Source: an uncultured Clostridium sp.
Lineage (GTDB): Bacteria > Bacillota > Clostridia > TANB77 > CAG-508
Reading direction: 5' to 3'
Assembly: GCA_900553365.1 (NCBI GenBank)
Contig: USDL01000006.1
Span: 1 to 57,354, forward strand
Length of the DNA stretch: 57,354 bases
Shown here: positions 36,107-44,349 of the stretch, in pieces
How the letters are laid out: every line of letters starts with the position of its first letter
Position numbering within the stretch: the first letter of the stretch is position 1
Made by a program: the position numbers and the translations under genes
Notes under the pieces: generated by a model
Database searches by the model: none
Seen by the model: only the letters and a program-made list of their open reading frames with translations
Told to the model about the DNA's origin: nothing

Positions 36107-36352
36107 CTATATTTTAATAATTTTATTTATAACTATCTCACTATTTTGAAGTTTTCCATATACAAATACATTGTTTCTTATCTTTATGTTTTGCAAAGTA
36201 TAGTCTGCCTGCTCGTTATATGCAACGACTTCTACTTTTGTTTCATCTATTAATTTCAATTCTATTTTTGCTTTTGCATTTTTTCGTTTTTTTAACATAA
36301 ATTTATATTCTATATCCTCAATTACTTTGCCTATTAAAAATACTTCATTCAT
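36107..36352 (-). CDS. Small OB-fold-like protein, possible ssDNA-binding relative
   Basis: The product of 81 aa begins MNEVFLIGKVIEDIEYKFM. Its pattern of short strands (AKIELKLIDETKVEVVAYNE, NNVFVYGKL) resembles a minimal OB fold of SSB/PriB type, but there is no clear C-terminal tail. I chose ATG 36352 because AGGGGAG lies 8 nt upstream. Family assignment is tentative. A perfect 11 bp inverted repeat occurs upstream. Confidence 0.5.
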   Translation of the reverse strand: MNEVFLIGKVIEDIEYKFMLKKRKNAKAKIELKLIDETKVEVVAYNEQADYTLQNIKIRNNVFVYGKLQNSEIVINKIIKI

Positions 36353-36378
36353 AAGGTCTCTCCCCTCTTTAGTTAGCA

Positions 36379-36421
36379 TAAAATGTGTATGTTCGAAATT
36401 TTTTTACTAATACACATTTTA
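36379..36421. repeat. Inverted repeat upstream of the OB-fold gene
   Basis: Arms TAAAATGTGTA (36379-36389) and TACACATTTTA (36411-36421) are perfect. They lie just before the ribosome binding site of the OB-fold gene and could be an operator or a 5' UTR hairpin. Confidence 0.5.
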
Positions 36422-36518
36422 TTGATACTTTTTTACCTATATTAGGAAGGAATAAATCTCTTTAATACTAATACTTTTACTGTATGTATTCCTTAAAACA
36501 CATAATCTCAAATTTGTA

Positions 36519-36551
36519 TTAGAGTGCTGGACGAAAGCCTATATTTGGCAT
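36519..36551 (-). pseudogene. Short relic of an FGE-type C-terminus
   Basis: On the minus strand ATG CCA AAT ATA GGC TTT CGT CCA GCA CTC TAA reads PNIGFRPAL-stop, the usual last residues of SUMF1/FGE-fold proteins. A stop precedes it at once. It lies downstream of the intact FGE-fold gene that ends FSFRPLLYVAL, so it may be the relic of a second copy. Confidence 0.3.
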
Positions 36552-36608
36552 TTATTTTCCATTTACACAGCTTAAACTTCTAACATGCAATGGTCATTAC
36601 AAGTTACA

Positions 36609-36790
36609 GCTTTTTCTCCTATTTTAGAGGCTATTATAGCCCTCTAAAACATGAGAAAAAGCGCCACGCTAGTGGCGCCACGCTAGTGGGCATTTTTTCC
36701 CTTGAGAGACAAGGGGAAAAATGCCTTCACTTAGCGTATAAAATTCGCTAAGTTACTTAGCTTCAAAGTAGTTTTCCTAAAACTACTTTG
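36609..36790. repeat. Array of tandem hairpins and a 14 bp direct repeat
   Basis: Consecutive strong inverted repeats are GCTTTTTCTC/GAGAAAAAGC enclosing TTTTAGAGG/CCTCTAAAA (36609-36662); two copies of CGCCACGCTAGTGG, each with a CCAC/GTGG stem (36662-36675, 36676-36689); GGCATTTTTTCCCTT paired with AAGGGGAAAAATGCC (36689-36725); CTTAGCG/CGCTAAG (36730-36752); and CAAAGTAGTTTT/AAAACTACTTTG (36764-36790). No gene is visible in 36353-36820. The array sits directly behind the FGE-fold gene. Confidence 0.8.
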
Positions 36791-36820
36791 GAATATTTAA
36801 TTATTTTATCGCCTGCAAGC

Positions 36821-36965
36821 CTACAGCGCTACATAAAGTAGGGGTCTAAACGAAAAGTAGTCGTAGCTGTCAGTCGGAGTGCTGCTGCGACGGAAACTCG
36901 CTGGATAGCTAGAGCCAGTGAGGTTGTAACTGCCACCCCTGACAACTCGACTGCTGGTGTTGTAC
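36821..36965 (-). other. Putative diversity-generating retroelement variable region
   Basis: The last ~48 codons of the FGE-fold gene are much richer in GC and in NNC codons than the rest of the window. TAC, AAC, ACC, AGC, CGC, GAC and CTC occur in clusters, as expected where a template of AAC codons has been adenine-mutagenized. The encoded segment (RVVRGGSYN, then SYPASFRRSSTPTDSYDYF, SFRPLLYV) matches the C-type lectin/FGE variable domain of DGR targets. No template repeat or reverse transcriptase was found in the window. Confidence 0.5.
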
Positions 36966-38377
36966 GCCTCTGTAGTCCATTCATAGCAATTTCCTGCTAC
37001 ATCATATATATTTTTACTACTATTTCTTTCTGTTGCTCCTGTTGCTCCTGTGGTTAGTAAAATAGATTTACCTTTCATTTTTGAATAATTACTTTCCACA
37101 TTGTTAAAACTTCCAAGAGTATAACTGCTTGTGTTCAGAACTGCATAGGAGCCTCTTGTAATTTCAAATGTTTCTGAATTTTTATAATTTCCCCATGTGG
37201 TACTATCTGTTACACTGTGGTTTGAATCTTTTACAAAGTCTAGCATACTGTCCCATGCTGCTCCTGTACATAACATACTTTTTACTCCATAGCCTGTTTT
37301 TCCGGTATATAAGCTATTACTTAAATATACTGCTCCTGTTGTTCCTATGTTGTTCATACTATCTTCCCATTTTACATAGATATATGGGTACATATCTTGC
37401 TTTATTCCTAATGTTGTAACTCCTGATGAATTAGTTCTTTCTGTTTCACTTCCTGCTTCGTATCTTCCTATGTAAAATCCTCCATATTTATATATGCTTT
37501 GGGTTAGTTCTGTTATTTGTGCTGATATTCCTGTTTTTCCTGTGCCTGTTCCATCATAATCACTGCTATCTTTTGAATATGGTTCGGTATAATTACTCCA
37601 TGAGTACGAACTTGATGGAAAACTTGTTGAGCTTTGAGCATTATTTGCAACTCTTGCGTTGTCTTGCCATACACTTCTTTTAAAACTTGCTATGCTCGTT
37701 TCTGTATCTTTTGGCTCTGTTGTTTTATTTACCTCTACTGGTATCCATACAAATTGATTATATTTTGTTTTTTCTGTTCCATCCCATGTTACTTTATCTA
37801 TTTCGCTTTCTGGTATATCGTAAATTACTAATCCCGTTGATATATCCTTTTCTCCTGTTGCGTCTGATACTGTAAATCCTTTTGGAATTATTGCTGTGTT
37901 TCCTGCGTCATCTGTATATCCTGCATTTTCTTTTGCCAATACACCTGGTTTTACTGTAACTTTCGGCTCCTCTGCTCCACATCTTGAGCATACTCCATCA
38001 ACATAATTATGCCCTAGTGCTGCTCCACTAGTTGTTGTTTGTTTTGCTCCACATACTGTACATTCTCTTGTTTTTTTTCCTGGTAAAAGGCATGTTGGTT
38101 GAGTTATTTGCCATTCTCCATATTTGTGTTCCCTGCATGGTGGTGCCTTTGTTCCTGTTTTTATTGATGTTCCTGTTGTTTCGTCCCAGTCTTCTAGTAG
38201 TGAGTTTTCTATGTTTTGGTCTTGTGCTAATTGGTTATTTGCTTTTTCTACAGTGGTTTTTGATTTACTAAATAATTTTTTATTTACCACTAAGTCAATG
38301 CTTAATAATACCAATATTGCTAGTATTACTACTGTAAGTACTACTATTATTAGAGTTATTCCTTTGTTTCCTCTCAT
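36821..38377 (-). CDS. Prepilin-like surface protein with SUMF1/FGE-fold C-terminal domain
   Basis: This 518-aa protein starts with a type IV prepilin-like leader and helix (MRGNKGITLIIVVLTVVIL). A Cys-rich stretch with three CxxCG-like units follows (CTVCGAK, GVCSRCGAEE, with GHNY), a pattern common in clostridial surface proteins. The C-terminal ~300 residues form a formylglycine-generating-enzyme/C-lectin fold: FVWIPVEV, GGFYIGRYEAG, NIYDVAGNCYEWTTEAYN, RVVRGGSYN and SFRPLLYVAL. It is probably a displayed binding protein, not an enzyme. The 3' end looks hypervariable. Confidence 0.75.
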   Translation of the reverse strand: MRGNKGITLIIVVLTVVILAILVLLSIDLVVNKKLFSKSKTTVEKANNQLAQDQNIENSLLEDWDETTGTSIKTGTKAPPCREHKYGEWQITQPTCLLPGKKTRECTVCGAKQTTTSGAALGHNYVDGVCSRCGAEEPKVTVKPGVLAKENAGYTDDAGNTAIIPKGFTVSDATGEKDISTGLVIYDIPESEIDKVTWDGTEKTKYNQFVWIPVEVNKTTEPKDTETSIASFKRSVWQDNARVANNAQSSTSFPSSSYSWSNYTEPYSKDSSDYDGTGTGKTGISAQITELTQSIYKYGGFYIGRYEAGSETERTNSSGVTTLGIKQDMYPYIYVKWEDSMNNIGTTGAVYLSNSLYTGKTGYGVKSMLCTGAAWDSMLDFVKDSNHSVTDSTTWGNYKNSETFEITRGSYAVLNTSSYTLGSFNNVESNYSKMKGKSILLTTGATGATERNSSKNIYDVAGNCYEWTTEAYNTSSRVVRGGSYNLTGSSYPASFRRSSTPTDSYDYFSFRPLLYVAL

Positions 38378-38445
38378 TTAATTATTCCTCCCTTTGTATA
38401 CTTAAATATATTTTACACAAAAAGAATTTTAATTGCAAGATATTT

Positions 38446-41271
38446 TTAGTTTTTTTCTAACATCTTTTTTAAAAATTTACCTGTATATGACCTTTCATTT
38501 TTTACAATTTGTTCTGGTGTTCCACAAGCTATTACTTCTCCGCCTTTTTCTCCACTTTCTGGGCCTAAATCTATTATATGGTCTGCTGTTTTTATTAAAT
38601 CTAAGTTATGTTCTATTACTACTATGCTGTTTCCTGTATCTACTAATCTTTGTAATATTTCTATTAATTTATGAACATCTGCTATGTGAAGGCCTGTTGT
38701 TGGTTCATCTAGGATATATAGTGTTTTGCCAGTTGCACGTTTTGAAAGTTCTGTTGCGAGTTTTACTCTTTGTGCCTCTCCTCCTGATAGTGTAGTTGAT
38801 GGTTGTCCAAGTTTTACATATCCTAATCCTACATCATATAGTGTTTGGATTTTTTGTTTTATTTTTGGTATGTGTTCAAAGAATTCTAGTGCTTCTTCTA
38901 CTGTCATATCAAGTACATCTGCTATATTTTTTCCTTTATATTTAACTTCTAGTGTTTCTCTGTTATATCTCTTTCCATGGCAAACTTCGCAAGGCACATA
39001 TATATCAGGTAAAAAGTGCATTTCTATTTTTAACACTCCATCTCCTTGGCAAGTCTCACATCTACCACCTGATACATTAAAGCTGAATCTTCCTTTTTCA
39101 TATCCTCTTAATTTTGCTTCATTTGTTCCTGCAAAAATGTCTCTAATCAAATCAAACACTCCAGTATATGTTGCTGGGTTTGACCTTGGAGTTCTTCCTA
39201 TTGGTGATTGGTCTATGTTTATTACTTTGTCTATGTTTTCTATTCCTAGTATTTTGTCATGTTTTCCTGGAAATTCAGTTGAATTATATAGTTCTTTAGC
39301 TAATCCTTTATACAATATCTCGTTTATTAATGTACTTTTTCCTGAGCCTGAAACACCTGTTACACAAGTAAATACACCAAGTGGTATTTTAACATCAATA
39401 TTTTTTAAATTGTTTTGTTTTGCTCCTTTAATTTCTATTGATTTACCATTTGATTTTCTTCTTTTACTTGGTACTTTTATTTGCTTTCTACCACTTAAGT
39501 AAGCACCAGTAATTGAGTTTGGATTTTTCTTTATATTCTCTACATCTCCTGTTGCAATTACATTTCCTCCATGTACACCTGCTTCAGGTCCAATATCTAC
39601 TATATAATCTGCTGCATACATTGTGTCTTCATCATGTTCTACAACTACAACAGTGTTTCCTAGGTCTCTTAATTTTTTTAGTGTTGCTATTAATTTATCA
39701 TTATCTCTTTGGTGTAGACCTATGCTTGGTTCATCAAGGATATATAAAACTCCTGATAATCCTGCCCCAATTTGTGTTGCTAAACGTATTCTTTGTGCTT
39801 CTCCTCCTGATAGAGTTCCTGCTGGTCTTGATAATGTTAAGTATTCTAGCCCTACATCAACTAAAAATTGTAATCTCTTATTTAGTTCTTTTAATATTTG
39901 GTTTGCAATTAGGGTTTTTGTTCTATCTATTTTTAGATTATTTACAAAGTTTTGTATTTTTGCTATTGGCATATCTGTTAATTCTTGTATGTTTTTTCCT
40001 CCAACTGTTACTGCCAAGCTTTCCTTTTTTAATCTTGCTCCATGGCAAGCCTCGCAAGGGCTTTCTGTCATATAATATTCATAAAAATCTCTCATTCCTT
40101 GAGATTTTGTTTCTCTGTATCTTCTTTCTAGAGTAGGAATTACACCTTCAAATGGGGCTCTAAATTTTCTTTCTCCTGCTGCTGAGGAAAATCTAAAATC
40201 AATTTCTTCTGTTCCTGTTCCGTATAGTATTTTATTTAAAAATTCTCTTGGTAATTTTTTTATTGGTACATTTATGTCTACTCCGTAATGTTTTCCAATG
40301 CTTTCAAAATACATTTTTGCCATGGTGTCGCCTTTTTTCATTGTGCTGGCTCCAAATGCTTTTACTCCATCATATAATGTTTTATTTTTATCTGGTATTA
40401 TCAGGTCTTCATTCATTTTCATTAAATAACCAATTCCAGTACATTCTGGGCAAGCTCCAAATGGGTTATTAAATGAGAACATTCTAGGTGATAGCTCTTC
40501 TATGCTGATATTGCAATCTGGGCAAGCATAGTTTTGGCTAAATAGCATTTCTTCACTTGGTGTGTTTATTATAACTAAATTGTTTGCATACTTTAAAGAT
40601 ATTTCTATAGATTCTGCTAATCTACTTCTTATATCATCTTTTATTACTAGCCTGTCTACAATTAAATCTATATTATGTTTTTTCTTTCTATCTAAATCTA
40701 TATCGTCTGTTAATTCATATATAGTTCCATCTACTCTTACTCTTACAAAACCTTCCTTTGAAAAGCCTTCTAAAAGTGCTTTGTATTCGCCTTTTTTTCC
40801 TCTAACAACAGGTGCCAATACTTGTATTTTTGTTCCTGTTTCTAGGTTCATTACAGTTTCTACAATTTGGTCTATTGTTTGTTTTTCTATTTTCTTTCCA
40901 CAGTTAGGGCAATGAGGTTCTCCAATTCTTGCATATAGCAAACGTATATAATCATATATTTCTGTAACTGTTCCAACTGTTGAACGTGGATTTTTTGAAG
41001 TGGTTTTTTGGTCGATTGCGATTGCTGGTGAAAGACCTTCTATTGATTCAACATCTGGTTTTTCCATTAATCCTAGGAATTGACGTGCATAAGAAGATAA
41101 ACTCTCTACATATCTTCTTTGTCCTTCTGCATACAATGTATCAAAAGCTAATGAAGATTTGCCAGAGCCTGAAAGTCCTGTTATAACAACTAATTTATTT
41201 TTTGGTATTGTTACATTTATATTTTTTAAATTGTGTTCTCTTGCTCCTTTTACTACAATATTGTCGTTCAT
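38446..41271 (-). CDS. uvrA: Excinuclease ABC subunit A
   Basis: UvrA is the damage-recognition ATPase of nucleotide excision repair. The 941-aa protein has two ABC modules with Walker A GLSGSGKSSLAFDT and GVSGSGKSTLINE, two LSGGEAQR signatures and the zinc motifs CPNCGKK, CPDCN/CPEC and CETCQGDG/CEVCHGKR. The single reading frame is intact, unlike uvrB. A CDF transporter precedes it, 5 bp away. Confidence 0.98.
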   Translation of the reverse strand: MNDNIVVKGAREHNLKNINVTIPKNKLVVITGLSGSGKSSLAFDTLYAEGQRRYVESLSSYARQFLGLMEKPDVESIEGLSPAIAIDQKTTSKNPRSTVGTVTEIYDYIRLLYARIGEPHCPNCGKKIEKQTIDQIVETVMNLETGTKIQVLAPVVRGKKGEYKALLEGFSKEGFVRVRVDGTIYELTDDIDLDRKKKHNIDLIVDRLVIKDDIRSRLAESIEISLKYANNLVIINTPSEEMLFSQNYACPDCNISIEELSPRMFSFNNPFGACPECTGIGYLMKMNEDLIIPDKNKTLYDGVKAFGASTMKKGDTMAKMYFESIGKHYGVDINVPIKKLPREFLNKILYGTGTEEIDFRFSSAAGERKFRAPFEGVIPTLERRYRETKSQGMRDFYEYYMTESPCEACHGARLKKESLAVTVGGKNIQELTDMPIAKIQNFVNNLKIDRTKTLIANQILKELNKRLQFLVDVGLEYLTLSRPAGTLSGGEAQRIRLATQIGAGLSGVLYILDEPSIGLHQRDNDKLIATLKKLRDLGNTVVVVEHDEDTMYAADYIVDIGPEAGVHGGNVIATGDVENIKKNPNSITGAYLSGRKQIKVPSKRRKSNGKSIEIKGAKQNNLKNIDVKIPLGVFTCVTGVSGSGKSTLINEILYKGLAKELYNSTEFPGKHDKILGIENIDKVINIDQSPIGRTPRSNPATYTGVFDLIRDIFAGTNEAKLRGYEKGRFSFNVSGGRCETCQGDGVLKIEMHFLPDIYVPCEVCHGKRYNRETLEVKYKGKNIADVLDMTVEEALEFFEHIPKIKQKIQTLYDVGLGYVKLGQPSTTLSGGEAQRVKLATELSKRATGKTLYILDEPTTGLHIADVHKLIEILQRLVDTGNSIVVIEHNLDLIKTADHIIDLGPESGEKGGEVIACGTPEQIVKNERSYTGKFLKKMLEKN

Positions 41272-41276
41272 AAATT

Positions 41277-42155
41277 TTAATGCTCTCCTTTTTCTATTTT
41301 TATTGGATTTACATGTATTACAGTTAAGTATATTTCATCCAATTTTGATAATTCTTTTTCTAGTCTATTTGCTATTTCATGGCTCTCAAAGGTTGATAAA
41401 TTGCCATCTACATATATTGTAAATGATATTTGGTATTTATAGCCAACTGGTGTTGCATTAAAGTGTTCAACTTTTTTTATTTCTTTGTATTTTTTTATTA
41501 TATCAAATACTTTTTGTTTATTTTCGCAACTAATTGTTTTATCCATGAGAACGTTATAGCTTTCTAAGAATATATTTATTCCTGACCAAAGTATCCATAC
41601 TGATATTCCTGTTCCTACAATTCCATCAAACCATAATATTCCCACTAGGCTTAGTAATGCTGCAATAAGGTTAAATGTTGTAGCAACACAGTCGTTTATA
41701 TGGTCTTTTGCATTTGCTTCTAGTAAAATATTGTTATGTTTTTTAGCTAGTGAATGTGTGTATATATATAAAGATAATTTTGTAATTATTGTTACAATAC
41801 AAATTACTACTAACCACCATGAAAAAGTATACCCTGTTTGGTTTATTAAGGCTACCACAGAGTTTTGTAATAGTTTTACTGCAACAATTATCATTGAGAT
41901 GCTTACTAGCAATGAAAATATGTATTCTGCTTTTCCATGGCCTAAATTATGGTCATCATCACTTGGTTTACTTGCTATTTTATTGCCTACAAATGTCATG
42001 AATGACGAGAAAATATCTCCTGCACTATTTACGCTATCTGCAATCATAGCTTGGCTTTTTGTCATAATTCCAACTATTGTTTTTATAATTAGTAAAAATA
42101 TATTTCCTATTATTCCAAAAATACTTGCTTTTTGAGTTGATTCAAATCTATCCAT
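41277..42155 (-). CDS. Cation diffusion facilitator family transporter
   Basis: This 292-aa divalent metal/proton antiporter has about six transmembrane helices. The metal-site residues are in DSVNSAGDIFSS (TM2), DHNLGHGKAEY and AKDHINDCVATTFN (TM5 HxxxD-type). The C-terminal cytoplasmic domain is present (HFNATPVGYKYQISFTIYVDG). Its metal is not determined; Zn or Mn is most likely. It follows a putative ArsP_2/manganese exporter by 16 bp, suggesting a metal-efflux operon. Confidence 0.92.
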   Translation of the reverse strand: MDRFESTQKASIFGIIGNIFLLIIKTIVGIMTKSQAMIADSVNSAGDIFSSFMTFVGNKIASKPSDDDHNLGHGKAEYIFSLLVSISMIIVAVKLLQNSVVALINQTGYTFSWWLVVICIVTIITKLSLYIYTHSLAKKHNNILLEANAKDHINDCVATTFNLIAALLSLVGILWFDGIVGTGISVWILWSGINIFLESYNVLMDKTISCENKQKVFDIIKKYKEIKKVEHFNATPVGYKYQISFTIYVDGNLSTFESHEIANRLEKELSKLDEIYLTVIHVNPIKIEKGEH

Positions 42156-42171
42156 TTAATCACCCTTGTTT

Positions 42172-43017
42172 TTAAATTAATAAGTCTAAAACTATTCCTG
42201 CTGTAATTCCTACTAAGTATAATATTCCTAGTATTTTTAAATTTTCTTTATTATCTTTGTTTACTTTAAATAATACTAATACGCCAATTCCAGAATTTAC
42301 AAGTAATCCAGCTATCATTGAGCCTATTGAAATTATGTTTTCTAGATAAAGCTCTGTTAGAATAATTGAACTTGCACAATTTGGAATTATGCCTATTGCA
42401 GCAGATATTAGAGAGCCTAGTATTGGTATATTTACAATTAAATTTGCAATCTTGTCCTCTCCAATAGCAAAGATTATTGTGTTAATTATAAAGCTTATTA
42501 CAAATATATATGCAAATATTTGTACTGTATGCTTTATGGCTGATTTTAATATACCTTCTTCATCGCAATTACAGTTTTCGTCTTCACATATTTTGTGTAT
42601 TTCATTATGTGTAGCTTGCATAGTTTTTTTTCTATCTAGTAAATCTATTACTAGTCCTATTCCCATACCTATAACTATTTTTATTAATAGTATTTGTAAG
42701 ATTAAACTAATTGCTGCTCCTTCTGATATTAATACTGGTAGCATTTCATCTGATGTTGATAGGAATATTGCGATAAGTGTTCCTCTTGTTATTATTCTTG
42801 CAGCATAAAAATTTGATGCAACTGCTGAAAAGCCACATTGTGGGACTATTCCAAGTAATGCACCTACTACAGGTCCAAATTTTCCAGATTTTTTTATTAT
42901 TCGTTCTGTTTTTTCTCCTGCTTTATGCTCAATTAATTCCATTATTATATAGGTTATAAATAAAAAAGGCAATAGCTTTAAGCTATCCATTATAGTGTCT
43001 TTTAAAATTTCTATCAT
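42172..43017 (-). CDS. Putative manganese/arsenic efflux permease (ArsP_2-like)
   Basis: This 281-aa polytopic membrane protein has two matching halves with GIVPQCGFSAVASNFY and GIIPNCASSIILTELY, the signature of the family named putative manganese transporter or arsenic efflux protein. A cytosolic loop in the middle carries a metal-like cluster HEIHKICEDENCNCDE. It is encoded with a CDF transporter. A 20 bp inverted repeat lies in its 5' UTR. Confidence 0.8.
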   Translation of the reverse strand: MIEILKDTIMDSLKLLPFLFITYIIMELIEHKAGEKTERIIKKSGKFGPVVGALLGIVPQCGFSAVASNFYAARIITRGTLIAIFLSTSDEMLPVLISEGAAISLILQILLIKIVIGMGIGLVIDLLDRKKTMQATHNEIHKICEDENCNCDEEGILKSAIKHTVQIFAYIFVISFIINTIIFAIGEDKIANLIVNIPILGSLISAAIGIIPNCASSIILTELYLENIISIGSMIAGLLVNSGIGVLVLFKVNKDNKENLKILGILYLVGITAGIVLDLLI

Positions 43018-43051
43018 GGGGGTTCCTCCATTTTTTTGTTTACATACTATT

Positions 43052-43100
43052 TTAGCACATTTTTTGCAAAATTACATCCCTTTTGCAAAAAATGTGCTAA
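43052..43100. promoter_or_regulatory. 20 bp perfect inverted repeat before the permease gene
   Basis: Arms of 20 bp (43052-43071 and 43081-43100) enclose a 9-nt loop; the core is TTTTGCAAAA-like. It lies 35 bp upstream of the permease start and after the response regulator gene. There is no T-run on the minus strand, so it is more likely an operator or leader hairpin than a terminator. A metal-responsive role is inferred from the downstream transporters. Confidence 0.6.
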
Positions 43101-43162
43101 TTTGTTGTTAATATTTAGATTTACTACTAGAAAATCCGCCAAATCTCGTCGGGGTTTAATAT

Positions 43163-43834
43163 TTACTTTTCAGATAGCATGTATCCTACGCCTCTAATTG
43201 TTTTGATGTATTTGTCGTAGCCATATTTTTTTAGTGTTTTGCGAAGTTCACTTGTGTACACTTCAACTACATTTGTTGTGGTAAAAGAGTTAAAGCTCCA
43301 TATTTTATCAAATATTTGCTCTTTTGTTAAAATTTTATTTTTAGAAGTTACTAGGTATTCTAATATATCAAATTGTTTTCCTTGTAATGTTACTTCTTTA
43401 TCTTTTATTGTAATGTTTCTTTTTTGTATGTTTATTTTTAGGTCTTTAAATTCTAGTAAATCGTCTTGATAGTTGCCTTTTGTTCTTCTAATTATTGCTT
43501 GCAATCTTGCTATTAATTCCTCAACTTCAAATGGTTTTACTAAATAATCATCTGCTCCATATCTAAAGCCTTTTAGTTTATCTGATATTGAATCCTTTGC
43601 GGTTAGTATTAATACTGGTGTATACACTTTGTTTTCTCTAAGTTTTAATAGTACATCATAGCCAGACATTTCTGGAAGCATTAGGTCTAAAATTATTGCG
43701 TCGTATATGTTTTCTTTTGCATAACTATATCCCTCGTATCCATCATAAGCTTGTTCTGTTTGGAATTCCTGTCCAATACATTGTGCAATGGTATCTGATA
43801 AAACTTTTTCGTCTTCAATTATAAGAACTTTCAT
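43163..43834 (-). CDS. OmpR-family response regulator
   Basis: This 223-aa protein has a receiver domain with VLIIEDEKVLSD, the phospho-Asp in AIILDLMLPEMSG (about 51) and VLILTAKDS; Lys is in DDYLVKPF. The C-terminal winged helix is ILEYLVTSKNKILTKEQIFDKIW, then TSELRKTLKKYG and IRGVGYML. No histidine kinase gene is adjacent on either side; the kinase must be elsewhere or the regulator is an orphan. Confidence 0.95.
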   Translation of the reverse strand: MKVLIIEDEKVLSDTIAQCIGQEFQTEQAYDGYEGYSYAKENIYDAIILDLMLPEMSGYDVLLKLRENKVYTPVLILTAKDSISDKLKGFRYGADDYLVKPFEVEELIARLQAIIRRTKGNYQDDLLEFKDLKINIQKRNITIKDKEVTLQGKQFDILEYLVTSKNKILTKEQIFDKIWSFNSFTTTNVVEVYTSELRKTLKKYGYDKYIKTIRGVGYMLSEK

Positions 43835-43890
43835 TTTTTAATTCCTTTCATTTTTTAATAATTACATTTTAAAATTTGATTATTAAAAAA

Positions 43891-43924
43891 TAATTAAAAA
43901 TGTTCTTAATTTTAATTAAGAACA
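43891..43924 (-). terminator. Terminator of rnpB
   Basis: On the minus strand TGTTCTTAATT/AATTAAGAACA is followed by TTTTTAATTATTTTTT, immediately 3' of the RNase P RNA. Confidence 0.85.
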
Positions 43925-43937
43925 CATTTAATATTTA

Positions 43938-44280
43938 AAAGCATATCTATAAGCCGGGTTCTGTCTTGAACAGTCATTTATCTAGAATATATATTGCTAT
44001 ATATTTCAAGCCACCAGTTTAGAAGATGACGAGCCGTCTTTTCCTTCTGTATTTAGGTGTTGCTCCGGATGGGGTTTACATTGTCCCAAACTTGTCTCCA
44101 AGTTGGCGGTGAGCTCTTACCTCGCCTTTTCACCATTGCCCAAATAGGGCTGTTATTTTCTGTTGCACTTTCCTTAAGGTTTCCCTCACTGGACGTTATC
44201 CAGCATCCTTGCTCTATGGAGCCCGGACTTTCCTCATATAAATCCTTGCGAATTTTATACGCGACTGTTCGGTATGCTCT
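43938..44280 (-). ncRNA. rnpB: RNase P RNA
   Basis: Read on the minus strand, the 5' part has GAGGAAAGTCCGGGCTCC and the 3' end has AGACAGAACCCGGCTTATA, both universal RNase P RNA core elements. The ends pair (AAGAGCATA with TATGCTTTT, helix P1). A consensus promoter precedes it and a terminator follows. It catalyses 5' maturation of tRNA precursors. Confidence 0.96.
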
Positions 44281-44286
44281 TTTTCT

Positions 44287-44315
44287 ATTTTAAACTTTTT
44301 TATTAAAATTGTCAA
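44287..44315 (-). promoter_or_regulatory. Promoter of rnpB
   Basis: On the minus strand TTGACA (44315-44310) and TAAAAT (44292-44287) are spaced by 17 bp, about 7 nt before the RNA 5' end. Confidence 0.85.
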
Positions 44316-44318
44316 GTA

Positions 44319-44342
44319 AAAGGCAGGTTAATACCTGCCTTA
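44319..44342 (-). terminator. Terminator of the foldase gene
   Basis: The stem AAGGCAGGT/ACCTGCCTT is followed by TTACTTG on the minus strand, 8 bp after the stop codon of the PrsA-like gene. Confidence 0.75.
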
Positions 44343-44349
44343 TTATATT

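Noticed and set aside
36400..36820. CRISPR array in the repeat-rich region
   Set aside because: The repeats are hairpins of different sequence and one 14 bp duplication with no spacers; no cas genes are present.
43018..43162. Terminator for the response regulator at the 20 bp inverted repeat
   Set aside because: The stem is not followed by a T-run on the minus strand, so a regulatory role was preferred.
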